From UKL13-2 sp947085425 (lineage in GTDB: Bacteria; Pseudomonadota; Gammaproteobacteria; Burkholderiales; Usitatibacteraceae): 64,000 nt of DNA. Below, piece by piece: positions 44,692 through 54,462 of this stretch. The notes under the pieces were generated by a model, which saw only the letters and a list, made by a program, of their open reading frames with translations, was not told where the DNA came from and made no database searches. How positions within the stretch are numbered: position 1 is the stretch's first letter; each line of letters starts with the position of its first letter. Location of the stretch: contig CAMTWK010000012.1 in the NCBI GenBank assembly GCA_947085425.1, forward strand, positions 1 to 64,000, given 5' to 3'. A program made the translations under genes and the position numbers.

Positions 44692-45336
44692 ATGAAAGTT
44701 GCTCCGTTAACCATTGGTCTCGCGTTTTGCATCGTTAGCACCTTCACCGCTGCCCAGCAAAATGTAGGCCATGTGCCGGCGAACACATACACGGCCAAGG
44801 CAATTTTTGCCGGCGGATGCTTTTGGTGCATGGAGCAACCCTTTGATGTCATTGATGGCGTGATCGCCACCACCTCCGGCTATATTGGTGGCAAACAAAA
44901 GGATCCAAGCTACCAAGATGTGTCGGCGGGCATCACCGGCCATACCGAGGCGGTAGAAGTGATTTATGACCCCAAAAAAGTCAGCTATGAACGGCTGTTG
45001 GCGGTGTTTTGGGGAAATATTGATCCGACCACAAAGGACCGTCAGTTTTGCGATGCGGGCAGCCAATATCGTTCAGGCATATTTTTTCTCGATAACGCGC
45101 AGAAAGTTGCTGCGGAATACTCAAAATCGGCGTTGGAAAAGAACCCTCCATTCAAAGGCAAGATCGTCACAGAGATCACCGCTGCGACAATATTTTATCC
45201 GGCTGAGGAGTACCATCAGGATTACTATAAAAAGAATCCCATTCGTTATAAGTACTATCGCAATGGCTGTGGCCGCGATGCAAGACTAAAGCAGATATGG
45301 GGTGAGCACGCCGGCATCGGGGTCGCGATCAAATAG
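44692..45336 (+). CDS. msrA: Peptide methionine-S-sulfoxide reductase, exported type
   Basis: 214 residues. The active-site motif GGCFWCMEQPF with catalytic Cys43 identifies MsrA, and TSGYIGG, GHTEAVEV and YHQDYYKKNP are family segments. Later cysteines (CDAGSQYRSG, NGCGRD) may resolve the disulfide. The N-terminus MKVAPLTIGLAFCIVSTFTA resembles a signal peptide, so the enzyme may repair periplasmic proteins. GAAAGGA precedes the ATG. The MITE copy 1 lies 150 bases upstream and could affect expression. Confidence 0.93.
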   Translation: MKVAPLTIGLAFCIVSTFTAAQQNVGHVPANTYTAKAIFAGGCFWCMEQPFDVIDGVIATTSGYIGGKQKDPSYQDVSAGITGHTEAVEVIYDPKKVSYERLLAVFWGNIDPTTKDRQFCDAGSQYRSGIFFLDNAQKVAAEYSKSALEKNPPFKGKIVTEITAATIFYPAEEYHQDYYKKNPIRYKYYRNGCGRDARLKQIWGEHAGIGVAIK

Positions 45337-45490
45337 GGGCCAGTCAGATCGCGGGGAAGCGCCGGGCGCGCACCAGTATTCACAAGCCTCTTCAAGGCAT
45401 TTTGGCTTGTTAGGCGCGTCGATAAACGAGTGTTGCCGACAATACATCCGCTTGCCACCCACGACTCGGATGGCGCGTTGCCATGCGACG

Positions 45491-46912
45491 TTATTTCATC
45501 AGTAGTTTGATCAGGGCATCAAAGCGTTTGCCGTAGGGTGGCTTAAATAGAAACAAGCCGTTGAAACGTGACTGGTGAAAAATTGGCTTTAATTTGGAAA
45601 AGGTATCAAAGCCAAATTTGCCGTGGTATGCACCCATTCCGGACGGCCCCACCCCGCCAAACGGCAAATCTTCCTGCGAAACATGCATGACAGTTTCGTT
45701 AATGGAGACACCGCCTGAAATGGTTTGATCCAGTACCCGATCAATATCGCGCTGGGCGTATCCAAAGTAATACAACGCCAACGGCCGCGGACGGGCATTC
45801 ACATAATCAATCGCCTCATCGAGTGTGTCATAACTGATCACCGGTAGGATCGGTCCAAAAATTTCGTCTTGCATGAGGCCTAAAACATCCGATGTATTGG
45901 TGACGATCGTCGGTACAATTTTTTGTGGATTATTGCTGGCGGAATCGGCCAAGGGCATGACCACCGCGCCCCTTTCGATGGCCTCTTGAATATAGCCGTG
46001 CAGGCGTGCCGCCTGGCGTGGGTTGACGATTGCAGTGAAATCGGCATTGGCGGCCAGGTCCGGGTATTGTCTGGTGACCACGGCTTTGGCAGCGCTAATA
46101 AACGCACTTTCGCTGCCGCGTGGCAGCAAAACATAATCGGGCGCGATACAGGTTTGCCCGGCGTTTAAACATTTGCCGAACATGATTTTTTCGGCGGCAT
46201 CACCGATATTTGCGTCTGCGCCGACAATGGCGGGAGATTTGCCACCCAGCTCGAGCGTAACCGGTGTGAGATTTTTTGCCGCCGCCTGCATAACCAATTT
46301 GCCGATGGTGGTGGAACCGGTAAATAACAAATGGTCGAATGGCAACGCTGAAAATGCTGCGGCCACATCCGCTTCCCCATTAATGACAATGACCTCGTCA
46401 CGGCTGAAATAGCGGTCTGCCAGTTGGGCAAATAACGCGCCGGTTTTGGGCGTGGCCTCACTCATTTTGACCATCACCCGATTGCCAGCCGCGATGGCGG
46501 CAACCAGCGGGCCGATGGCCAATAACACCGGGTAATTCCACGGCACAATAATGCCAATCACTCCCAAGGGCTGCGGGCGCAGTTCATTACGCGCCGGTAA
46601 AAACCACATCGAGGCCCATGATTTTTTAGAGCGCATCCAGCCGCGTACATGTTGGCGGGCGTGTTTGGCAGCCGACAGGGCCGGAAAAATTTCCAGTAGC
46701 TGGGTCTCATGGCTGGAACGATGCGAAAAGTCAGAGGAAATCGCAGCAGCCAGAACCGGTCCGTTCTCCCTGAGCAGCAGACTGATTTTTTTTAGTCGTG
46801 CGCGCCGAGACGCCACGTCCGGCATACGATCCGCAGCAAAGGCACGGGTGAGACGCTGAAAGTCGGCGTTTAATGAAGATTGCGTTTGGTTGCCTGGCTT
46901 GCCTGAATCCAT
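45491..46912 (-). CDS. Coniferyl aldehyde dehydrogenase-like ALDH
   Basis: 473 residues of the aldehyde dehydrogenase superfamily. Visible motifs are PWNYPVLLAIGPLVAAIAAG, the NAD-loop FTGSTTIGK, the general base in LELGGKSPAIV and the catalytic cysteine in NAGQTCIAPDYVL. The last is typical of the coniferyl aldehyde / class 3 fatty aldehyde dehydrogenases. Near lipid genes, it may oxidise long-chain aldehydes from wax ester turnover. Aromatic aldehydes are the alternative. No good ribosome-binding site precedes the ATG. Confidence 0.88.
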   Translation of the reverse strand: MDSGKPGNQTQSSLNADFQRLTRAFAADRMPDVASRRARLKKISLLLRENGPVLAAAISSDFSHRSSHETQLLEIFPALSAAKHARQHVRGWMRSKKSWASMWFLPARNELRPQPLGVIGIIVPWNYPVLLAIGPLVAAIAAGNRVMVKMSEATPKTGALFAQLADRYFSRDEVIVINGEADVAAAFSALPFDHLLFTGSTTIGKLVMQAAAKNLTPVTLELGGKSPAIVGADANIGDAAEKIMFGKCLNAGQTCIAPDYVLLPRGSESAFISAAKAVVTRQYPDLAANADFTAIVNPRQAARLHGYIQEAIERGAVVMPLADSASNNPQKIVPTIVTNTSDVLGLMQDEIFGPILPVISYDTLDEAIDYVNARPRPLALYYFGYAQRDIDRVLDQTISGGVSINETVMHVSQEDLPFGGVGPSGMGAYHGKFGFDTFSKLKPIFHQSRFNGLFLFKPPYGKRFDALIKLLMK

Positions 46913-47022
46913 GGGGTGGGGCTCGATTAGAATATAAGTTAATAAATACGCTGCTTGGTGGCCGCGTAAATGTTTATTGTGGCAGACTCGATTAGATTGC
47001 GGGTTCTAAACTGTCGGATCTC

Positions 47023-47712
47023 GTGCATGAATACCAATCCATCAATATGCTAAACCATCTTCAGCGCCTGGAAAAACTGCGCGGTATCGAGCACCGGGAT
47101 CCGGCATTTGCTCTGGAAGTGGGGCGGGTTAAACGCTGGCAGCATCAGCGCTTGGTCAAAACCTATGCCGACCTGTCGGCGGACGCCCGGTACGGGCAGG
47201 CCACCGCATTTTTTCTGGACGAGTTGTATGGTGAAAAAGAATCGGCGATCCGTGACCGCGATTTGATTCGTATGTATCCGACCATGAAAAGGCTGTTGCC
47301 AAAATTTGCCTTTGATACCGTCACCAGCGCACTTGAATTGGACGTTTTGGCCGAGGAGTTTGATCACGCACTGGCAAAACGCCTCGCCGGGCAGGTGATC
47401 AAATCGGAAAATTATTGTGACGCATTTCGTGCGGCCAAACGCAAACCTGATCGGCTGCGACAGGTCGCACTATTAATAGAGGTGGGCACCGGACTTGATC
47501 TGGTTGTAAAAAAACCACTGCTATATGCCACCCTTAAAATGTTGCGGCGTCCTTCAAAAATGGCCGGACTCGAAGAGATGCAGCGTTTTCTGGAAGCGGG
47601 ATTCTCCGCTTTTCGTCATATGAAGGGCGCGGCGCATTTTTTGGCGGTGATTGCCGAGCGTGAAACCGCCTTGATTGAGGCGATATTTAGCGGTAAAAAT
47701 ATCAACGCCTAA
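47023..47712 (+). CDS. FFLEELY-motif protein
   Basis: A helical protein of 229 residues. The segment ATAFFLDELYGEKESAIRDRD is the hallmark of the FFLEELY family found in proteobacteria; here Asp replaces the first Glu. No catalytic motif, signal or span is seen. Function is unknown. The GTG at 47023 or the ATG at 47047 may start translation; neither has a clear ribosome-binding site. It is convergent with the PHA granule-region gene. Confidence 0.75.
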   Translation: MHEYQSINMLNHLQRLEKLRGIEHRDPAFALEVGRVKRWQHQRLVKTYADLSADARYGQATAFFLDELYGEKESAIRDRDLIRMYPTMKRLLPKFAFDTVTSALELDVLAEEFDHALAKRLAGQVIKSENYCDAFRAAKRKPDRLRQVALLIEVGTGLDLVVKKPLLYATLKMLRRPSKMAGLEEMQRFLEAGFSAFRHMKGAAHFLAVIAERETALIEAIFSGKNINA

Positions 47713-47747
47713 ACGGGAATTCGCCCCCCCCAACAAATTGTGGCGCG

Positions 47748-48101
47748 CTATTTTTTCTTTGCAGCGGGCTTTTTTGCAGCCGTTTTTTGCGCCGCATTGG
47801 GTGCCGCCTTGGGGTTGGTTTTGGCGCTCGTCAACACCTGATCAAGCTGCTCATGACAGGATCGTTCGATCGGCCCCTTCATTGCCTTTAGCAAAAACCC
47901 CAGAGTCACTTCAAGTGACATGCTGGATTCTGAAATGGTCAAAAAGCCGTTTACGCCGGGTCGCGAAAAATTCATGACGTTTCCCTGCCATTTGCCGGTG
48001 AGATCGAATTTTTCACTGAGGCGTTTGACCATTTGATCGGCGGCGGTTTTGGCACCCTTCAGGCCGAGGTGGTGATCGCGATTGAGGGTAATGTCGGCCA
48101 T
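47748..48101 (-). CDS. Polyhydroxyalkanoic acid system family protein
   Basis: 117 residues. The N-terminal 90 residues (MADITLNRDHHLGLKGAKTA, then NFSRPGVNGFLTISESSMSL) match the PHA_gran_rgn family linked to polyhydroxyalkanoate genes. The C-terminus is a basic tail KTAAKKPAAKKK, like that of the second phasin. CACGGAG stands before the ATG at 48101. It would be a cytoplasmic granule- or nucleoid-associated protein. The upstream in-frame start at 48161 is not favoured. Confidence 0.82.
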   Translation of the reverse strand: MADITLNRDHHLGLKGAKTAADQMVKRLSEKFDLTGKWQGNVMNFSRPGVNGFLTISESSMSLEVTLGFLLKAMKGPIERSCHEQLDQVLTSAKTNPKAAPNAAQKTAAKKPAAKKK

Positions 48102-48299
48102 ATGTTCTCCGTGGGTGGCAATTGGGTGGGGGGCAAGTTTGTCGCAATGCCCGACGATCAACTATCTTGTAAAAATAGCGTGAATCGAATATTAAATGGA
48201 TTCTGAGAAACCAGACATACAAATTTCTGCCAATCGTTGAATACTTTCCGCAACTTGATTTTCCGGTTTGTTCTTACAAAAATAATATTGGGCGTGGAA

Positions 48300-48911
48300 T
48301 CAAAACCCGCCCGTTTCCAGCCACGCCACCACTTGCTCCAGACGATCACTTCCCCAGAATGGTTCGCCGTCAACAACAATAAATGGCGAGCCAAATACGC
48401 CCGCTGCTAGTGATGCATCCACCTCCCGTTTCAGCCGCTCCTTGACCGTCGGATCAGCGACGGCGGACAATGCGGCCTCACGATTGATTCCGACTCGCTC
48501 ACAGAGCTCGGCGATTTTTTCGGCGCTGGAAATATCGATGCCTTCCGCAAAATAGGTGGCATAACAGGTCATGGCAAATTGGTGCGCACAAAGCGGATCG
48601 GTATCTTCGATCCAGTAAAACGCACGTGCGGCATTCTGTGTGCCAATCGGAAAAACGTCGGGTTGTTTGTAGGGGATTCCAAAATAACGCGCGGTGCGGG
48701 TGAAATCGCGAATGGCATAAGGTCCCTTTAATGGTTGGCCTATCAAGGGCGTGTTACCGCTTGCCTTGAACGCCGGTCCGAGCAGGATCGGCCGCCATTT
48801 AATGCGGCGGCCATATTTCTGACCGATCGCATTGATGCGGGTGGCGGCCAAATATCCATACGGCGAGGAAAAGTCGAAATAGAAATCGATGGGTGTGTGG
48901 TTGGTCGTCAT
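48300..48911 (-). CDS. 2-hydroxychromene-2-carboxylate isomerase family protein
   Basis: 203 residues of the DsbA-like/kappa-GST fold. The start IDFYFDFSSPYGYLA contains the active-site serine that replaces the redox cysteine in HCCA isomerases. GVFGSPFIVVDGEPFWGSDR is the cis-Pro and C-terminal signature. Family members isomerise hydroxychromene carboxylate in aromatic degradation with glutathione, but many stand-alone copies act on other substrates. No naphthalene pathway gene is seen nearby. Confidence 0.88.
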   Translation of the reverse strand: MTTNHTPIDFYFDFSSPYGYLAATRINAIGQKYGRRIKWRPILLGPAFKASGNTPLIGQPLKGPYAIRDFTRTARYFGIPYKQPDVFPIGTQNAARAFYWIEDTDPLCAHQFAMTCYATYFAEGIDISSAEKIAELCERVGINREAALSAVADPTVKERLKREVDASLAAGVFGSPFIVVDGEPFWGSDRLEQVVAWLETGGF

Positions 48912-48950
48912 GTTCCCGGGAGTATAGGTGGTGTCAGCATCATGTTAATG

Positions 48951-48979
48951 AAAAAAGCCGCTCAAGGAGCGGCTTTTTT
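48951..48979 (-). terminator. Terminator of rne
   Basis: AAAAAAGCCGCTC (48951-48963) pairs with GAGCGGCTTTTTT (48967-48979) around a 3-base loop. It lies 14 bases after the rne stop and works on either strand. Confidence 0.9.
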
Positions 48980-48992
48980 GGTTTACATCCAA

Positions 48993-51776
48993 CTACGCCG
49001 CAGGCGGCGTGTCCGATTTTGTTTCGACGACCTGCAATGGCTCGCTGACCACATTTTGCTGACGCCGTGGCCGTGGTGCGCTGCGGCGTAGCGGTTCGAT
49101 CTCGGCCAACGCTGGTGGTGCATCCGACGACTGCGCTTTATCCATTGCCGTTTCGATAAATACCAACGGTTCGGTGGTCGTGTTGGTATTGCGCCGACGG
49201 CGTCTCGATTGCTCATTGCTACCGCGCTGCAGTTCGGCGTCCGGGATCTGATCCACAGGTGCCGGTACGGCGGTGGCAGAGCTGTAAACAACCGACGCCG
49301 CAGGTGCGGTTGCTTTCGCAGGTGCGGCCATGACCGGTGTTATTGTTATGGCCGGGGCTGCAACCGGTGATGGTGTTTCGGCAGGTGCTACTGATGTACC
49401 GGAATGGGCAACAGTGGTTGACTGCAGTGCGCTGGTTGGGGGGGCGTCCTGAATCGGCGCGGGTGACTGGTGTGCCATTGGACCTGCTGGTGAGTCGGCA
49501 AATTCAGCTTGTTGGCCTTCTTGCATACCTTCTGTCTGTCCTTCTAGGCGACCATCACGGCCACCACGGCCACGTCCACCGCGGCCACGGCGACGTCGGC
49601 CACGACCTTCCCCGTCATCACCATGCTCTGGTGGACGCGTCTCGAGTACCGGTTTGGCGGCGTGCTGATGGCGTGGTGGCGTTTCTGCGGTGTTTGCAGC
49701 CGGATTTACCGTCTGATCCTGTGCGCCGGCTGGTGCGTTACGTTGCTGTGCCTGGCGTTCACCACGCTCCGGTTTTGCCGGACGATCTGGGCGTTCTGAG
49801 CGCGTTTCATTACGTGGTTCGCGCTTTTGATCCTTGCGTTCGCCGCCCTTGCCGCTGCGTTCGGTACGGTCACCACGTCCGCCACGCGGGCCGCGATCAC
49901 CGCGGTTGCCGCGATCACCACGATCACCACGGTCACCACGGTCACCACGGTCATTGCGGTCATTGCGGCCTGCTGCGCCATCCCGGCTTGGCTTGCGTTC
50001 TACCGTTGATTTTGTTGTCGACGGCGACGGGCTCGCTTCACCGCTGAACATGCTGACAAAACGTTTCCACATGGAAGGCTTGGTCGCGCTGCTCGAGGCG
50101 GCAGTACGGCTGCCTCGGGGTTCACGCGCATCACGCGGTAGTGGCTCGGCAACAATCGGCGCCGGCTGTTCTGGCGTGATGCCCTTGACCACCGGTTCCG
50201 GACGCGCAGGTCTGGACTCGGCAGTGGCGGGCATTTTCATCGCCATTTCATCGACTGGTTTATTGACCAATTCATACGAAGGTTTGGTCAAATCGAGCTT
50301 TTCGGAATCGTGGCGCAATCGCTCGATTTCATAATTGGGTGTTTCAATATGCACGTTTGGAATCAGCAATACATTCACTTTGAATCGAATTTCAATCTTG
50401 TGAATGTCCTGACGCTTTTCATTGAGCAGGAAAGTCGCGACATCAACCGGCACCTGCACATGTACAGCTGCCGTGCTTTCCTTCATCGCCTCTTCCTGCA
50501 AAATGCGCAAGACGTGCAAAGCGGACGAGGCGGTGTCACGAATATGGCCAAGGCCATGACAACGAGGGCAGGGGATGTAACTCGATTCAGACAAAGCCGG
50601 CTGCAAACGCTGGCGGGACAATTCCATCAAACCAAATCGTGAAATTTTGCCGGTTTGCACGCGGGCACGATCGTGTTTAAGCGCGTCACGCAGACGGTTT
50701 TCAACATCGCGCTGATTTTTGTTGGACTCCATGTCGATGAAATCAATGACCACCAGACCGCCCAAATCTCGCAAACGCAATTGGCGGGCGATTTCGTCGG
50801 CCGCTTCGCAGTTGGTGCGGAAGGCGGTTTCTTCGATATCGTGGCCTTTGGTGGCACGCGCCGAGTTGACGTCCACCGATACCAGGGCTTCGGTATGGTC
50901 GATGATGATCGCGCCGCCAGAAGGCAGGGTGACATCACGACGATACGCGGTTTCAATTTGATGTTCGATCTGAAAACGCGAAAACAACGGCACATCGTCT
51001 TTGTACAACTTGACCTTGTGGACGTTGGCCGGCATGACGGTCGACATAAACGACTGCGCCTGCTCAAAAATTTCCTGGGTATCAACCAGAATTTCACCGA
51101 TGTCCGGCTGGAATAAATCGCGAATGGCACGCACCACCAAGCTTGACTCAAGATAGATGAGTTCCGGACCTTTGACTTCGCGGCCGGCGCCTTCGATGGC
51201 TTCCCATAGTTGCAACAGGTAATTCAAATCCCACTTGAGTTCGTCCGCACCACGACCGATACCTGCGGTACGGGCAATCACCGACATGCCTTCCGGCACG
51301 TCAAGTTGATCCAATGTCTCGCGCAGCTCAGCGCGATCTTCGCCTTCCACCCGACGGGAGACGCCGCCGCCTCGTGGATTGTTTGGCATCAGCACCAGAT
51401 AACGACCGGCCAAAGAAACGTAGGTGGTCAGTGCCGCACCTTTGTTGCCGCGCTCATCTTTTTCAACTTGTACCAGTAACTCCTGACCGACCTTCAGGTT
51501 TTGGGCAATACGGGCTCGGGTGCCATCGCCATCTTCACCTTGAACGTATTCGCGGATGAGTTCTTTGAATGGCAAAAAGCCGTGACGTTCCGCACCGTAA
51601 TCGACAAATATTGCTTCGAGCGACGGCTCCACGCGGGTTACGCGGGCTTTATAGATGTTCGATTTTTTCTGTTCCTGACCGGCGTGCTCGATATCGAGGT
51701 CAACCAGTTTTTGACCGTCGACAATCGCGACGCGAAGCTCTTCGGCTTGCGTGGCATTAAACAACATTCTTTTCAT
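48993..51776 (-). CDS. rne: Ribonuclease E
   Basis: 927 residues. The N-terminal half is the catalytic domain: S1-like region (RVEPSLEAIFVDYGAERHGF), 5'-sensor and DNase I-like regions (VSVDVNSARATKG, VVIDFIDMESNKNQRDVE), and the zinc link CPRCHGLGHIRD that joins the dimers. The C-terminal 400 residues are disordered, with a run of NDRGDRGDRGDRG and Arg/Gly-rich segments that bind RNA and other degradosome parts. It starts mRNA decay and matures rRNA and tRNA. The divergent rluC on the other side is the usual betaproteobacterial layout. ATG 51776 was taken; a downstream ATG (MLFNATQ) two codons on is also possible. Confidence 0.95.
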   Translation of the reverse strand: MKRMLFNATQAEELRVAIVDGQKLVDLDIEHAGQEQKKSNIYKARVTRVEPSLEAIFVDYGAERHGFLPFKELIREYVQGEDGDGTRARIAQNLKVGQELLVQVEKDERGNKGAALTTYVSLAGRYLVLMPNNPRGGGVSRRVEGEDRAELRETLDQLDVPEGMSVIARTAGIGRGADELKWDLNYLLQLWEAIEGAGREVKGPELIYLESSLVVRAIRDLFQPDIGEILVDTQEIFEQAQSFMSTVMPANVHKVKLYKDDVPLFSRFQIEHQIETAYRRDVTLPSGGAIIIDHTEALVSVDVNSARATKGHDIEETAFRTNCEAADEIARQLRLRDLGGLVVIDFIDMESNKNQRDVENRLRDALKHDRARVQTGKISRFGLMELSRQRLQPALSESSYIPCPRCHGLGHIRDTASSALHVLRILQEEAMKESTAAVHVQVPVDVATFLLNEKRQDIHKIEIRFKVNVLLIPNVHIETPNYEIERLRHDSEKLDLTKPSYELVNKPVDEMAMKMPATAESRPARPEPVVKGITPEQPAPIVAEPLPRDAREPRGSRTAASSSATKPSMWKRFVSMFSGEASPSPSTTKSTVERKPSRDGAAGRNDRNDRGDRGDRGDRGDRGNRGDRGPRGGRGDRTERSGKGGERKDQKREPRNETRSERPDRPAKPERGERQAQQRNAPAGAQDQTVNPAANTAETPPRHQHAAKPVLETRPPEHGDDGEGRGRRRRGRGGRGRGGRDGRLEGQTEGMQEGQQAEFADSPAGPMAHQSPAPIQDAPPTSALQSTTVAHSGTSVAPAETPSPVAAPAITITPVMAAPAKATAPAASVVYSSATAVPAPVDQIPDAELQRGSNEQSRRRRRNTNTTTEPLVFIETAMDKAQSSDAPPALAEIEPLRRSAPRPRRQQNVVSEPLQVVETKSDTPPAA

Positions 51777-52640
51777 TTTGTATCCTTCGTGCGCGCTCTG
51801 CCGGATGGGTTGAGGCGGTGGCGGAAGGAAACGGCTGTGGCCAGACGCGGCGGAAACCGCGATTGCAGATTGGATTCAACTAGTTGAATGGATATAACCC
51901 CATCGATCATCACGCGATTCGCTGCCTGATTCAGGCGCGGAAGGCGCTGCGGATGATCTGCTCAAACTTCGATACTCACGTCCATCAAAAGACAAGCCAC
52001 TTATTCGTGGCCCGGCATTTTTTGTGAGGTCACTTGCCGCGCAGGCGATTTCACTTGCGTATTGCTGGAATAGGGGCAATCAAAAAAGATCAATCCGGTA
52101 TTCACGTGACGTTTCGGGTTTCAAGCATGCCTTGTTATGTTGTTCGGTGTCGCAAGTGACGCGACGTTGTCAAACATAAACAAGGGCTGGGTTAAAAAAA
52201 TCAACTCATGGCCAATCTACCGATTTTTGCAAAACTACTGAAGTGGCCATACGGCGTCACTTGTGCAAAAACCAGCCAAAATTCCGTTTCATTCACGCCG
52301 CCTGTACTGACCGTCTGCAAATCTTTGGATCTACAGCCCGACTGGCGCGCGTTGTTGTATTGCATTTCGTTTACTATCGCTACTTACCAAGCGAGCTTGC
52401 GGTGAGCGAAAACGACCGTCGTTTTCCGTATCTATGCGGCGAATTGATCTCTCTGGCAGTGGATTTAAAAAACTGCGCGGGGGATCATGATTTCGAAATT
52501 ACTGATTCGGGGCATAGCGCGGTGAAATCGCAACAAGTCTGTTGTTTAACGGTAGCCGCGGACAGAAAATCTGCCTACGCTCGCCACGGTGAAACCTTAA
52601 GACCTGCTTTATAAATCAACGAGATAGCAGTATATCCGAA
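51777..52640. other. Long divergent region between rne and rluC
   Basis: 864 bases. Part of it is probably the 5' untranslated region of rne, which in Escherichia coli is long and is cut by RNase E itself for autoregulation. A small stem (GCCAC at 51996-52000 with GTGGC at 52007-52011) and a minus-strand TTGACA at 52166-52171 are visible. A 123-codon open frame at 52243-52614 has no recognisable product. Confidence 0.5.
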
Positions 52641-53771
52641 ATGCCCCCTGTGTCCAAACCAGATAAACGCCGAAAAATCACCACAAACACCCCGAGCCGT
52701 TTCGCGGGTTCCGCCCGGAGTGCGGCCAAATCGCGCGCATCAAAAGTCGATCTGCCGGTAATTGTGAAACAACCACCGATAGCGGTGCCGATTGTCGCGC
52801 CACGGGTCAGCGTTGAACAGGCGACCATTGACGAAGGCCACGCCGGTCAGCGTATTGACAATTTTTTGTTGGGCAGACTGAAAGGTGTGCCGAAAAGCCA
52901 TATTTATCGCATTCTGCGATCCGGTGAGGTAAGGGTCAACAAAGGCCGTATCGACCAAACCTACCGATTGGCAATGGGCGACGTGGTACGCATTCCACCC
53001 TTGCGATTGGATGAGAAGAAAACCCCCAATCCAGACAACGGTTTTCAGGCAAAAGTGCCTAAAAGCGGGCGCCCTGATTGGACCTTCATTTTTGAAGACG
53101 ACGCGCTACTGGCAATAGATAAACCGGCCGGCATGGCTGTCCACGGCGGCAGCGGCATCAGTTTGGGGGTGATCGAGGCGTTGCGGTTGCATCGACCGGA
53201 GGCAAAATTTCTCGAATTGGTGCATCGATTGGACCGTGAAACCTCGGGAGTATTGTTGCTGGCAAAAAAACGCAGTGCGCTCACTGCCATGCACGCCATG
53301 CTGCGCGGTGAAACACAAAATCGCGTCGAAAAACATTACTTCGCGTTGGTGCAAGGCGCGTGGCCGGAGCAGAGCAGAAGTGTGCGCATCAAGTTGAGCA
53401 AATATGTGACCAAGTCGGGTGAACGCAGAGTGGCAGTGGACGATGATGATGGCCAGGAATCCCACACCATTTTCAACCGTGTCGAACAATTGCCGGGCTG
53501 CACCTTGCTGGATTGTGATATTCGCACCGGCCGTACCCACCAGATTCGTGTGCATTTGGCGAGCCTCGGATTTGCCATTATTGGAGATGATAAATATGGC
53601 GATTTTGCGCTTAACAAACATGTTGCAGCGGCGAAAAACGGCGGTCTAAAACGCATGTTTTTGCACGCTTATTCGATGTCTTTTAATCACCCCATATCCG
53701 GCGAAAAAACAATCATTGAGGCGCCGCTTTCAAAAGATTTGCGTCATTACCTCGACTTCAGAAAAGCGTGA
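52641..53771 (+). CDS. rluC: 23S rRNA pseudouridine synthase, RluC type
   Basis: 376 residues. A basic extension of about 65 residues precedes an S4 RNA-binding domain (GQRIDNFLLGRLKGVPKSHI, GEVRVNKGRI). The pseudouridine synthase domain contains the catalytic Asp in HRLDRETSGVLLL and the RTHQIRVH motif. RluC converts uridines 955, 2504 and 2580 of 23S rRNA in E. coli numbering. Divergence from rne and the HAD gene four bases downstream support the assignment. No strong ribosome-binding site precedes the ATG. Confidence 0.92.
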   Translation: MPPVSKPDKRRKITTNTPSRFAGSARSAAKSRASKVDLPVIVKQPPIAVPIVAPRVSVEQATIDEGHAGQRIDNFLLGRLKGVPKSHIYRILRSGEVRVNKGRIDQTYRLAMGDVVRIPPLRLDEKKTPNPDNGFQAKVPKSGRPDWTFIFEDDALLAIDKPAGMAVHGGSGISLGVIEALRLHRPEAKFLELVHRLDRETSGVLLLAKKRSALTAMHAMLRGETQNRVEKHYFALVQGAWPEQSRSVRIKLSKYVTKSGERRVAVDDDDGQESHTIFNRVEQLPGCTLLDCDIRTGRTHQIRVHLASLGFAIIGDDKYGDFALNKHVAAAKNGGLKRMFLHAYSMSFNHPISGEKTIIEAPLSKDLRHYLDFRKA

Positions 53772-53775
53772 TGAA

Positions 53776-54426
53776 ATGAAATATCGACTGGTGGTTTTTG
53801 ATTGGGATGGCACCATCATGGATTCAACCGGTTTGATTGCCGATTGTATTCAACGTGCCGCCATCGATGTTGATTTGCCACCGCCGACTTTGGAGCAGTC
53901 AAAACATATTATCGGTCTGGGGCTAATTGACTCCATCGGTGTGTTGTTTCCGCAATTGGACGACGCGGGTTTGCATGCGTTTGCATTGCGGTTTCGAGAT
54001 CACTATTTGCCGCGTGATGCCGACGTGTTGCTCTACGATGGAATCGTTTCGGTTCTGGAAAGTCTGGCGCATGATTCCCGCTTTCTCGCAGTGGCCACCG
54101 GCAAGCCGCGCAGAGGTCTGGATCGGGCGTTTACCAAGTGTGGATTGCAACATCACTTTCACTACACGCGTTGTGCCGATGAGGGGTTTGCAAAACCGCA
54201 TCCGGACATGCTCGAAAAGCTCATGGGGTTCGCCGGTGTGGGGCCTGCAGAAACCTTGATGATCGGTGATACCACCCACGATCTCGATATGGCGGCGTCG
54301 GCAAAATGTGATGCGCTCGGCGTCAGTTACGGCGCACACCATCCGGAAAAACTCATGATGTCGCCGCATCGCGCAATTGTGCCCAGTGTTGACGCATTGG
54401 CTGCCTGGCTGGATAAACACGCATGA
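53776..54426 (+). CDS. HAD-superfamily hydrolase (phosphoglycolate phosphatase-like)
   Basis: 216 residues. Motif I is VVFDWDGTIMDS with the nucleophilic Asp, motif II is in AVATGKPRRG, and motifs III and IV are KPHPDML and MIGDTTHDLDMA. The helical cap between motif I and II is that of HAD-IA phosphatases. ATG 53776 is four bases after the rluC stop, so both are likely co-transcribed. The substrate is unknown; this gene regularly follows rluC in betaproteobacteria. Confidence 0.9.
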   Translation: MKYRLVVFDWDGTIMDSTGLIADCIQRAAIDVDLPPPTLEQSKHIIGLGLIDSIGVLFPQLDDAGLHAFALRFRDHYLPRDADVLLYDGIVSVLESLAHDSRFLAVATGKPRRGLDRAFTKCGLQHHFHYTRCADEGFAKPHPDMLEKLMGFAGVGPAETLMIGDTTHDLDMAASAKCDALGVSYGAHHPEKLMMSPHRAIVPSVDALAAWLDKHA

Positions 54427-54462
54427 CGATTGTGATCAGATTTTCCGCCAGGGGCCAAACCG

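Noticed and set aside
49337..50334. Plus-strand frames rich in His/Gly or Arg/Pro/Ser
   Set aside because: They are antisense readings of the disordered Arg/Gly-rich tail of RNase E.
52243..52614. 123-codon open frame between rne and rluC
   Set aside because: No family resemblance, no ribosome-binding site and unusual composition; treated as non-coding.
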